Made by a program: the position numbers and the translations under genes. The notes under the pieces were generated by a model. That model did not search any database. It saw only the letters and a program-made list of their open reading frames with translations, and was not told where the DNA came from. A DNA stretch of 64,000 nt from Rhododendron vialii (taxonomy: Eukaryota; Streptophyta; Magnoliopsida; Ericales; Ericaceae): NCBI RefSeq assembly GCF_030253575.1, contig NC_080557.1:44654501-44718500 (forward strand). Reading direction: 5' to 3'. This document shows positions 20,054-30,422 of this stretch, one piece after another; the stretch's first letter is position 1; each line of letters starts with the position of its first letter.

Positions 20054-22234
20054 CTCTTTCTCTCATTCTTTTCTCTCTGTCATATTCAAACTTATCTCGG
20101 ATCTGGTTAACCTTTTCCCAGGTATCATCTTGCATATTTCTTCCCATACCTTGTTCCTGCGTTCAGTGAAGTCACATCAATATTATTATGAGTGTACTGA
20201 ATCATGAATTAAATGAAGATTTCATTGACATATGCTGCAGGTCCAATACTTCACCATGAACTAGCTGTTCAAAAATAATATTTCACCATGAACTAAATAG
20301 TGTCTGGAAAAAAAGTTGCAAGTAACAACGCATTGCAACTGAAACAAAAAGAACATGAGGAAAAAAGAATACATCAGCAGATGCTGTATGGCGTATGCAA
20401 GAATGTTTGTGTAATACACAAGATTGAAACATAACAAATCCAGGAAAGCATTTCCCAGCACCTGTTAGTATCAGAAATTCAAGGTTTCAGTGGTACAGAC
20501 TTGGAAAAATAGAGATTGAAACCATTTTGAATTCCAGTGCGAGGCTGAAAAATCTGTTCAGACACCTCATTTCCATGCAGGGCAGGGAAAAACAATTTTG
20601 CAATACCAAACCTAAGGGCGTGATGATATAGACAATGGCAAATCTCACAGGACATTTGCATCAGTACCTTCGTTTGCTCAGCATACGGTCGCCTTCTCCT
20701 GAAATAGGCAAAAGACCGGGTAAAATGTCTCTTCATCAAACAAACCTTTATCACTTAAGACTTAAGAGTAAATGAAATCCAATAAGGCCAGAAAATGGAA
20801 GTGAAAGAAGGAATTATTTAATGCATCAGGCATAGAGGTGGATATAATGAATGGGCTAAGAAGCAAATTGGGTTCACGAGCCAGAAATAGAGAGAAAAGA
20901 AGTACACTGTCCGATATGGGGAAAAATCTTGATCATCATCTTCAGCAGAGTCATAGTTAGCATGATCCTGAGCTAGTTTCTTAGAATAACCCTCATTCCA
21001 ATAAAGCCTCTCCCAATTCTCCCTAAGCTCCTGATATAGTTCCATGTACCTTTTGCACCAGGGTTCATGCTCCTTCAAGGTATGTAAGCAAAACTTAGTA
21101 CATCAAGGCACTAACAAATTACAATTCCAAATACAGAACAAAAGTAAGTATTTTTACTTTGAAGCTCTGGTCATGTAAGCAAAACTTAGTACATCAGGGC
21201 TCATGTAAGTGTTTGTGTGTGGATTATTGTTGTTAATAACTGGGGCTTCAAATGATCCAAGCCATGAGAACCACTTCTATTGAAGTTGGTTTCTCATCCC
21301 CCCCCCCCCCCCCCCCCCCCCCAAGTGGGAGGGACGGGGCTTTTGGAGCCAGGGCTATGAATAGCCTCTGGCCCTGTGCTAACTCTAACACCCCACTAAC
21401 CCCGACTAATGTATACAATTTTGGCAAAAAAAAAAAACGATCCGAGCCAAGGTTTAACGTGTTCGGGCTTGGCTTGTTTAAACTAGTCTAGCTCGAGCCG
21501 AAAAAATCGAGCTTGAGCTGGGTTTGTTAACTTCACGAGCCTCTAGAAACGATCCGGGCCTCAACAAACGAGCTGAGCTTTATAATCGACCAGAGTTACA
21601 ACTGACTCCAACTCGAGCTCGACTCGTTTACTACTAACAAGCCGAACCCATAATGAGCTCTTGGGAAACAACTCGGTTCGTTTGCAACCCTAAATTACAC
21701 AAGACATGTCTTCTACCTCTACTCCATCTCCCACTAGCCAATTTCCATTCAAACATCTAATATTTTTGCAGCAATTGAACGTAAAGCATTCCATGTCAAT
21801 TCACCGCAAATTACCTTTGAGCCCCACCCATTTCTCAGCAACTAAACATTAGCAACGAATGAAGAATAGAAACCCTAGGAGAGATTCAAAAAAGGAGTAC
21901 AAACCGATTCTTTGATAACGAGACGAGTACGGCGCATGAACTGCTCCCGGAGCTGCTTCCTTCGCCGGTTGGGGATATTATCTCGTGGAATAACAAACCT
22001 CTCCCTCAGAGGCACGTTCTCTCCGATCTCGTGCATCTCGCCGTCCACCACCCACCACTCCGACTTATCGTCCGCCTTCTTCAGCGCCGCCCCCAACCCC
22101 AACCTAGGGCGCCGCCTCCGGCTGGGAGAAGACGAGGCGGCGGCGTCGGTCCTCGCGTGGCGGATTTGATGGGCGGCGGCTTGGTGGAGGCAGGGGTTCG
22201 ACCTGTGGTGGAGTCGCCTCGCTAGTGAAAGCAT
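20054..22234 (-). CDS. Conserved plant protein, probably organelle-targeted, partial model
   Basis: Minus-strand exons visible: exon 1 22,234-21,905 (110 codons), exon 2 21,072-20,908 (55 codons), exon 3 20,698-20,668, exon 4 20,156-20,054. The N-terminus (MLSLARRLHHRSNPCLHQAA) is Arg-rich and without acidic residues, as in mitochondrial or plastid transit peptides. The core has RERFVIPRDNIPNRRRKQL, RRTRLVIKES and, across the first join, EHEPWCKRYMELYQELREN, then ERLYWNEGYSKKLAQDHANY and an acidic SAEDDDQDF. I recognise this as a plant-conserved protein without a firm function. Exon 4 carries TWEKVNQIRDKFEYDREK. The terminal exon was not found. Using the GT after exon 2 puts exon 3 out of frame and gives a stop within a few codons, while the expected frame (RRRPYAEQTK) would need a non-GT donor. 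A microexon or loss of function is possible. Confidence 0.65.
21298..21322 (+). repeat. Poly-C homopolymer
   Basis: Twenty-five consecutive C within intron 1 of the minus-strand gene (poly-G in its transcript). Homopolymer length may be unreliable in sequencing. Confidence 0.9.
21440..21690. repeat. GCTCG-rich dispersed repeat, copy 1
   Basis: Degenerate runs of CGAGC/GCTCG words (GAGCTTGAGCTGGGTTTG, CTCGAGCTCGACTCGTTTAC) end in GGTTCGTTTGCAACCCTAAA. The end matches the other copies at 38.9, 39.4, 44.4 and 61.7 kb. It sits in intron 1 of the minus-strand gene. The left end is unclear. Confidence 0.7.
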
Positions 22235-23463
22235 TGTGGGCGTGGTTTGCTCTCCCGCTTTCGCACCTGAGGAGTGGCTGTAACCTTCTTGTGAATCTAG
22301 TACGATTACTGTTTGTTTGTTGTATAGGATAAATAATAGATTTTTTGATATTAGTGATTCATTTTTTATTAATGGCGCTTCACTTTTTCATGAAGTTATT
22401 AGCCTCACGTTACAAGTGGAGCGCAAAAAATATTTTCCTAAATAATACACGTAAAGGTATACGAAACGAAAATAAAACCGTGTTAACCTCTAGCTATTTA
22501 AGCAGAACACCAATTCACACACCCTAAATTTAGGAGTCTTCTAAACCTATGCATGACTTGATCGCCTTGATTGATGGATCTCATAGGTTATATATAAACT
22601 AGTGTATGTCTGTGCCTGAAGGCACGGCACGAACGATCAGTACACGCAAATAAATTTTGAACCCACGTGCAATATATCAATCACTGCCCAACAAATCCAA
22701 CTATGCGGAAAATAACAACCCAAGCATATTCATTGACATATTTAACTTGAATGAGCAAATAAAAAACAAACAATTTTCCAATCCCTAGAGATTGTGCCCC
22801 TGCCTGAAGGCATGATGCAACACGTTCTCAACAAATGAGTCTATAATTGAAAGCGCTTATTAATTAAAAGGCATTAACCTAATATAAAAGTTTCTAGCAC
22901 TATCAACAATAAAATTACCTACTTTTAATAAAAAATATTACTTAGGAATCAAAACCGTTTCGAAGCTGCTATTCCAATCACAAACATTAACTAAGTCGAT
23001 CAAAACGTATTCAATGTCAGTTAAGACTAATGAATTCAGTACATAGAGGGGGCCATCCCCCTAAAATTCGAAGCCACCATAATTGATGTAGCACTTAACA
23101 GCTACCAACAATAAAAAAACAAAGAGAATGGTAGCCAACAATATAAAAAGAAGAAGAAGAAGAAGAAGATAGAATGTGAGTCATTCGGAAAAGGATAGCC
23201 AACAGTATGACCTTCACCACCACCTTTTATCTCTAGATACGTGCATATTAAATCTAAAAGTTGGTGCAAAAACACTAATTTCAACCGGGGTGCGTAGTGA
23301 GTCATTTGACTTTTGTTTAGAAAAAAATTGTTCAGAAACACAATTAAACACTAACTTTGAGGGCTCCCTCAAAAAACACAATCATCACCTCCTTTCTGCT
23401 ACCATATAAAGTAAAAAAGAGTTTATCAAAAATAATTAGGAACTATAGCTGAAATTGAAAATT
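22235..23463. other. Intergenic AT-rich DNA
   Basis: Probable promoter of the minus-strand gene followed by AT-rich DNA. The words CTGAAGGCACGGCAC (22,617) and CTGAAGGCATGATGC (22,803) recur, and TATATAAACTAGTGTATGTC at about 22,590 resembles a Helitron-type end. A (GAA)n tract lies near 23,149-23,168. No gene seen. Confidence 0.35.
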
Positions 23464-24855
23464 TATATTATAAAACAGAACGGGTATCTTACAGAATATT
23501 CTTTCTCAACGGTTCAGATTTATCCCTGTCCAACATTTATCTACCCATACAAACAAATCCGACGGTCCAGATTTGTTTTCATCATTCCTTCTACAACATG
23601 GCAGTTTGGTAAATATCGAAAACTTCAAGACCAAAAAAGGAGCTCATTTGAATTGAAATATCCTAATCAATCATGGTAATCTAATATTACAAAAATTTGA
23701 AGTTTGAAATATTAGAAAGGAACACAATCAAATCAATTGATTCCAAACGGCAATCAAAGCTTATTTTATTCCCAAAATAGTTACAAATAGTTAACAATTC
23801 AAATTTCGGATCAAATATTTTTTTTATTCATACAAACTCAACAATCTCTACAATCATCGGATCAAATTTTTAATAGATCATATCTGTCCAATTGAAAGCA
23901 TGCTTCCTAATATGAACCTCCTAACTTTGTGACTGGTAAATTTTTTAAATTGATTGCTTTTAGGTTGTTTCCTTAAAAAACTTGATTATCTTTTTGAATT
24001 TAAATCAACTCAATAATTGATTTATGTCTAAAATTGTTTTTCTTACATTCAATTCAAACAGAGCGGTTTTTATTTATCCATACAAACCCAACGCCCTTTA
24101 CAACCATCGGATCGAATTTTCAATAGATCATATCCATCCAATTGAGAGCATGCTTCCTAATATAAACCTCCTAACGTCGTGAATGATAAATTCTTTCAAT
24201 TGATTGCTTTTAGGTTGCTTTCTTAAAAAACTTGATTATCTTTTTGAATTTAAATCAACTCAATAATTGATTTTTGTCTAAAGTTGTTTTTCTCGCATTC
24301 AATTCAATATTTGCTTTTAATTTGTTTCCTTTTACATTGATTTCCCTATAGTCATATACGGAAAGAAAATAACATAGATAGAGCGATTTTTGTCTATCTA
24401 TACAAATTCAACACCCTTTATAACCATCGGATCGAATTTTCAATAAATCATATCCGTCCAATTGAGAGCATACTTCCTAATATAAACCTCATAACTTTGT
24501 GACTAAAACCCAAAATTTGAATTGTTAACTATTTTGTAACTATTTTGGGAATAAAATAAGCTTTGATTGCCGTTTGGAATCAATTGATTTGATTGTGTTC
24601 CTTTCCAATATTTCAAACTTCAAATTTTTATAATATTAGATTGCCATGATTGATTAGGATATTTCAATTCAAATGAGCTCCTTTTTTGGTCTTGAAGTTT
24701 CCGATATTTACCAAACTGCCATGTTGTAGAAGGAAGGATGAAAACAAATCTGGACCGTCGGATTTGTTTGTATGGGTAGATAAATGTTGGACAGGGATAA
24801 ATCTGAACTGTTGAGAAAAAATATTCTGTAAGATACCCGTCCTGTTTATAATATA
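23464..24855. mobile_element. Foldback element with ~343-bp terminal inverted repeats and internal tandem units
   Basis: The left arm 23,464-23,806 (from TATATTATAAAACAG and CGGGTATCTTACAGAATATT to GTTACAAATAGTTAACAATT) is matched base by base, inverted, by 24,512-24,855. The middle holds two long and one shorter direct copies of a ~245-base unit, marked by CATCGGATC(A/G)AATTTT, AGCATGCTTCCTAATAT and TTTAAATCAACTCAATAATT. Total length is about 1.39 kb with no transposase frame. Large arms suggest a Mutator-like or foldback non-autonomous element. I could not settle a target duplication. Confidence 0.88.
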
Positions 24856-25988
24856 GATACTAAATTATGGACCATTTATCTCTTTAAGATCACCTATTTT
24901 CATTCCATCAAAGAAACTAATTAAGCTAGTACAATAATAGAAATGCGGAAGCCCGGAGCTTCTCGAAACCACCACTAAATCTATAATGGAAGTGGGCACT
25001 TCCATTAACCATATAGATAGAAAATATTCTAACATGTTGGGCTAATTGCAGAGACCGGTTTGAGTTCTTGTTTAGAAGTTTGGTTTGACCCAAATGCCCG
25101 TTTTGTTTCCTTCCAACCAATTTGGGCTACTAAATGTTTGAGCTTGACTTGTTATGATATGAACTAATCTCGAATGGGCTTTAATCGAGCCACTCACTGA
25201 CCAAACTAGTCGCTTAGCTTGAATTTTGTAACTATCATAAGTCGAACAAGTCAAGCACTAATTTGGTTTGATGTAAAATGATGTTCAAACTTATTTTGTT
25301 TAGTATAAGATAAGAGAATCGATCTCAAAATGAGTTTTAACTAGCGACCACGAGCTGGAAACTACAATCACAAATTCACAACCCTAGCTAATTGTGACGA
25401 AGGTCGGGTTGAATTCCTATTAGAAGATTGGTTTGAGTTGTTTGACCCGAATGCCTCGTCAGGGCAAAGTGATAATCGTATTGTCAAAGAGAGGAAGTAA
25501 TAAGCATTGTCCTTGTTAGGATATATGTATCGAGCCCTATTGTATGCTTTTAGTTTCCAGCACCCATTGAAGCAATCGCAGCAGCTACAACACCATTGAT
25601 TTTGTACCTTCTAACATCTTCTCTACTTAAACGATTATTGTCTCGCTTATTCATTCACTATTTTTTTTTTTTTCATAGATTTCTCGCGGAATCTTTTTCT
25701 CTTTCCTTTTCTCTTGGTCATGTGGCTAATATAGTTTTATATTTGCCCAGAACATATTCCAAACAAGTTGTCTCAAACTTAGGGCACACTTTACAAATGA
25801 TTAAAAAGATCAAAAAAACCACCTACTGGAGTTAGTCCAAGCATACCCTTTATCTATTCTATTGATGCAGTGATGTAAGAGTTCTTTTCCCTCTTTTTCT
25901 ATTTTCTTTCATGCCCACCAGAGCTGAGACAGAGACAGAGTCAGAGTGTCGGCATATTGAATGGGGAACAAGAGACAAACAACACAAA
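24856..25988. other. Intergenic, partial repeats only
   Basis: A weak direct repeat (GGTTTGAGTTCTTGTTTAGAA near 25,057; GGTTGAATTCCTATTAGAAG near 25,407, each followed by TTTGACCC-AATGCC) is the only structure seen. The open frame at 25,596-25,835 has low-complexity hydrophobic content and no motif. Confidence 0.35.
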
Positions 25989-26036
25989 GAGTAAAATAAA
26001 TAGTTTTCCATTAAAAAAAAAAGGAGTAAATAAATA
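25989..26036 (+). mobile_element. Ultra-short retroposon insertion with 13-14-bp target duplication
   Basis: GAGTAAAATAAATA (25,989-26,002) and GAGTAAATAAATA (26,024-26,036) flank 21 bases: GTTTTCCATT followed by ten A and G. The target copies differ by one A. Confidence 0.65.
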
Positions 26037-26169
26037 ATTCAAGTCACTTCAAAAATATATATATATATTATCAAGTGTAAATCAAGCAATACCCACCCAC
26101 CCCGAAAAGGGGTGAAGATTTCTTTCAAAATTACAATTTTGAAATCTTAGAATAGCATCAGGGCATCTG

Positions 26170-26484
26170 CATAGATTGTTTTTTTTTTTTTTTTTTTCTC
26201 GGTAAAGAGAAAATTTATTGACTCGAAGAGGGTAGATCGAGAGAGGAACTCACTAAGGCTCCATTTCGGAACGAAGAAAAAGTCCTTATTTTTTAAGAAG
26301 GCAATTTCAAGCTCAAAAATTATGGGCTTATTGAAATCTAAAAATATGCAATATGGATCTTATTTATACGATGCAAAAAAAATTAAAAAAATATTTTTTA
26401 TTTACATTATTTTTGAATTTAAAAATGTGAAATAAGTTGCTTATTTTTTAAGAAGGTTTCTGGAACGGAGCCACATAGATTGTT
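26170..26484 (-). mobile_element. Poly-T-headed retroposon fragment with 11-bp target duplication, holding an inverted-repeat element
   Basis: CATAGATTGTT occurs at 26,170-26,180 and 26,474-26,484. Next to the left copy is a long T run followed by TCTCGGTAAAGAGAAAATTT, a 3' end in minus orientation. From about 26,257 to 26,472 lies an inverted-repeat element with ends GGCTCCATTTCGGAA and GGCTCCGTTCCAGAA (the latter as reverse complement), so two insertions seem combined. Confidence 0.7.
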
Positions 26485-26815
26485 ATCATAGCAATGGCTG
26501 TCACAAGACAAACTTGACCTCGTTCGTTTAAAGGTTTTGGATTCTAATTATTATCCTATTTCTCTCTAATCATTTTTCTCTCTATATCTCTCCAATTATT
26601 ACCTTTATTTTCAATCATTATTCTATTTCTCTCTACACTTATTACCTACAAATCCAAATCCAAAATACCAAAACAAATGGGGTCCAAAGAATTGAATACA
26701 TAAAGCATAACCATTTATGAAACCCTTTTTTTTTTCACCCTTTTTCATTTTTTGAAACCTAAATGAATGGATATATCATTGTGCCCTGATATTGAATCCC
26801 TGTGCACAGTTTTCT

Positions 26816-26970
26816 ATGGAACAATAATTTTATAACCATACACAAACACCTATACACACATTCACAAAAGGGAGGTGGGCCCCACACATACTGAAGGTGC
26901 GCAGTGTGTGTGGGGCCCACCTCCTTTATGAGTGTGTGTGGTTATATGCTTGTAGCATTGTTGTTCCATT
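26816..26970. mobile_element. Hairpin MITE
   Basis: The left half starts ATGGAACAATAATTTTATAA and reaches GAGGTGGGCCCCACACA. The right half is its reverse complement with small changes, ending in GTTGTTCCAT. About 155 bases form a near-complete stem with a loop near TACTGAAGGTGCGC. Confidence 0.85.
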
Positions 26971-28288
26971 GAATACTTGTCACTCAAATTGTAATTGTAA
27001 GCTTTCTTTTATTAGGAAAAGAAGACCTTAAATCTTTAAATGTCGTCTTGTTATTTTTTACATAGTCGGTCTATATAGGCATTTCGTGCCGGCCTTTTGA
27101 ATGTCTGCTTTATTTTTTATGCATGTTATGAAACCATATGACTGTTTGGATTAAACTTGTCTCATTTTTCGATGTATCTACAACGGCTTGGATGATGTCG
27201 GATCTGGCGATTGCCAAAGTGGAGGACAAATTTTGACACTAAAAATGGCATTGCCACAATTTGGCTGTGAATTTGGCACATGATAGATAGAGAGGATTTT
27301 GCGATTTTTTATGCCAAATTTTGGCGTTGGCATGGATTTGGCCCAATGGTGGAGTTCTTAATTTTTAGCCATGGCAGGACACAAAAAGTAGCAACAGCTG
27401 GACAAAAGAAAAAACACCGAAGTGGTAGTTCAAGGGGTTGGAGCAGCTAACACAAAAGGTCCCTCATTTTTCACCGGTCTTGAGTTCGATACTTGGGACC
27501 GAATGGTGACGGAGCCCGCGACGTGATGACAAATCATATTCAATCCCCGGCAGGGAGAACCAGAGATGCTACCAAGCACCCCGCATAGTAGCGAAACATT
27601 CTTAGTCGGGTAGGTTCCCCAATTGATCGGGGTTCGCTAAGTTTGTTCAATCCACCCCACCTTTTTCCGTAAAGAGAGAAAAAAGCTGGAACAAAGGAAA
27701 CATGTCAAAGAGTTAAGACTGTGATACACTTGTAAGTCAAAAAAAAATGTGACTCGTACAAGTTAAAACAACTATCCTCTCAAATTAACCATTTTTCAAT
27801 TTTGAATTGGAAGAATAGCAAATTACAGTTGGATGACAATGTAAGAGAAATTTACTGGGTACATAAATTCAGACTAAAAATTGAAGTTACGGAGTGAACT
27901 GTTTATAAATGGGAATATTCCATGATATCATTACCAATCTCACATATCTGTCAAAGAGATAATTTGCTCAATCTGCCAAAGAAAGTAACAAAATTTCTCT
28001 GACATATATCACAAACACCATCCATACTTGAGATTCAACGCAACAATCGAAACATCCTACAAAATTAGCAATGCTACTAACACAATTTCAAAACACAACT
28101 GAGTCTGAAGCCGTTTGATGCACATGAATCACCACATGCATCAGCGACTCAAGATGGAGTCTTGTTTTACAGCTGTGTAGAATTTTTTCTTTTGCAAGAC
28201 CTATCTTCTCATCCAAAAGCAAAAGCTGGTCAAACAAAATAGCCAGTACATAGAGGTTGGGGTTTCAGACACTGGACACCAGAAAAGA
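26971..28288. other. Intergenic, no gene seen
   Basis: Includes a region at 27,120-27,370 rich in TTTGGCA/TGCCAAA words and a stretch at 27,435-27,660 (GGTTCCCCAATTGATCGGGG, GAGTTCGATACTTGGGACC) that looks like a dispersed repeat. The last few hundred bases are probably the 3' UTR of the pyrophosphatase gene. Confidence 0.35.
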
Positions 28289-30221
28289 TCAAACAGTTTC
28301 GGAGCCTTTGGGCTGGCTATGGCTAACCGGGTATTTAAGGGCATTGAGCTCAATTTTTCTGAGGGCAGCTCGGCCAAGATCAATGCCACAAATGTCAGAG
28401 AGCCTGACAAGGTAGAGCAAGACGTCTGACAGCTCTTCCCCCAGATGCACTTTCTCTTCTTCTTTCCAATCCGGCAGCCCCTTTGGCACCTCCCCTTTCC
28501 ACTGAAATATCTCAGACACCTCCCCTACTTCTCCAACCTGCATCATCATATCATCAACCAGAGACCAAATCTCATGAAATGGACATGGAAATGAGTAGAA
28601 GCATATTTGATGATAAACAAGGATGCATATAGAGTCCCACAAAAATGAGCAATCTAGTTGTGTATCCTTTTTTGTGCTCCAAATATTTCATATTTTGTAC
28701 GCGCGAAGAGCAGACATTGCCCGACGTGTGGACTTTTACATCTACAATGTGAGATTCAAGTGCATCGTACGGTTTCAAACATGTTTGTATACGGTTTGTA
28801 CACTTCTATTTATGTCCATATCATCTTTGTTCATAGAATTAGAAGCTGAAATAACATGGATTGTTTACTGTTACGCGTAAAAAACCCGAAAATAAGATAG
28901 CACATAATCTGTAAAACAATGTCATGTCTAATTTGGCGCAATCAAAGCTCCCAAAAAGGATTAGGGGCCGTTTGGTAATCGTATCTTTATTTTCCGAGTT
29001 TAAACCCGTTTTTGCTAACCAAAAAATTGTAGACCCCAACTTTCTAGTTTTATCCTTATTCAATTTGTTTTACATTTGTTAGTTTTATGTATTGTTAATT
29101 TGTCTCGACGAGAAGAATCAGAAAAGTGACTTTGTTTAGTTTCTATTTTTGAGTATTTTAGTTTTGGTAGTAGGTAAAGAGAGAAATAGGATAATAAGTA
29201 GGAAGAGATAGAGAGATAAATGAAAGTAATAATTGAAGAAATAGATTAATGATTGAAGAGAAGAATATGATAAAAATTGGAAAACAAAAATAAAATAAAG
29301 TTAAAATGGAAAATGAACAATACCATATACTTTACACAAATATTTTTTAAAATATCCAAGAAAAATTTAAAAATTATATTTGACTTTTTGAGTTTTTCTT
29401 TGAATATTTTTCAACATATAATTATGTAAAAGTCATTATTTTTTATTTTTTCGAATCTTCTAGTCAAGACTAACTTATTACATAAAAATTTGATGTAAAA
29501 TTAAAAAATAAAAAAAATTAAATAAGAACAAAATTAAAAAGGAATTTTGATTTTTTTGCTCCACGAGGACCATCAATAAAAAGTGGAGCGCGAAAATCAA
29601 TTTTCTTTAAAAATTTGTGATATACAACAAATGCTCTTAAATATGACAGTAACATGGTCACCCATGGCAGGGCTCGATGAACAAACATGCCATAAATGCC
29701 AATACTGTTTTGATGTGATTTCATTCTTTTTAAGGGTATGACAGGAAAAAGCAATACCCAAAAGAAATAAAGTGGGTTGCTCCTGATTCTGAGGATAACA
29801 GCAGAAAGCAGTGCCGTGCCTGTGTCTGCCCAGCCACTGTGGCTGAGGTTTGACTAGAGAGAGCAACTTGTACAGAGTCTCGATCAAGATTAGACCTTTC
29901 AAGAAACCCTAACTTGGGTTTTCGAGAAGGAAAAAAAATAAAGAAGAAATTATTCTTACGAATTCCAATCAAGTTGGGTATTGGAGAATGAGCAAATGAA
30001 GGCAAATACTCGTACTAAAGAAGAATAATTTGGGAAAAACATATATAATTAAGCCAATCTTCCCTAATCCCACACGGATTGTTATTCATGGAATGAGGTA
30101 TTCGAAAATGGGGTGTTACCAAAATCTGGTTAACAGAGCATTTTGTTAAACTAGAGACTAGAGATACAAAAGTGAATGAAACAACATTTACATAAGAAGA
30201 TACGTAAATGAGTGTATGTAT

Positions 30222-30272
<51 letters not shown>

Positions 30273-30422
30273 ATGGGGATGATGATTATAGCATACCATG
30301 GCGAGGAGGAGGTTTCTGGGGCTGTGGAAGCGATCCCAGTCCCTTTCCTTAGCAAAGTCGGCCATTTTATCCTTGAGAAGGTCAAGGGTTACGGTTCCGT
30401 CACTTTTAGAAATCCCCGTCAT
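28289..30422 (-). CDS. MazG-type dCTP pyrophosphatase (DCTPP1-like), two exons
   Basis: Minus-strand exons are 30,422-30,297 (42 codons) and 28,537-28,289 (82 codons plus stop), joined in phase 0 (ATG|GTATGC donor, ATGATGCAG|GTT acceptor), giving 124 residues. It contains DFAKERDWDRFHSPRNLLLA, then the first acidic motif GEVGEVSEIFQWKGE and, about 30 residues later, GEELSDVLLYLVRLSD. These are the metal-binding EExxE/ExxD elements of all-alpha MazG-like nucleotide pyrophosphatases. The family hydrolyses dCTP and modified deoxynucleotides to the monophosphate plus pyrophosphate, cleaning the nucleotide pool. Met at 30,422 is preferred because homologues start with an MTG-like sequence there, but an in-frame Met at 30,449 (adding MVVTCERRE) cannot be excluded. 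The intron holds a (GA)n tract and a copy of a palindromic MITE family. The gene appears intact. Confidence 0.88.
29050..29535. mobile_element. Interrupted palindromic element, relative of the 48.4-kb hairpin
   Basis: The left side (TTTACATTTGTTAGTTTTAT and AATTTGTCTCGACGAGAAG) and the right side (TTCTAGTCAAGACTAACTTA, then ATTAAATAAGAACAAA) correspond to the two arms of the hairpin at 48,419-48,726. The middle differs. It lies in the intron of the pyrophosphatase gene. A GGGGCCGTTTGG terminus at 28,967 may mark an outer element. Confidence 0.5.
30226..30267 (+). repeat. (GA)n microsatellite
   Basis: About 42 bases of GA repeat just inside the intron of the pyrophosphatase gene, 30 bases past the donor. 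Confidence 0.95.

Noticed and set aside
21252-21491. Plus-strand frame with a poly-Pro run
   Set aside because: Created by the 25-C homopolymer inside an intron of a minus-strand gene.
27435-27660. Possible tRNA gene
   Set aside because: Words like GAGTTCGATACTTGGGACC resemble a B box, but no cloverleaf arms could be paired; better read as a SINE-like or other repeat.
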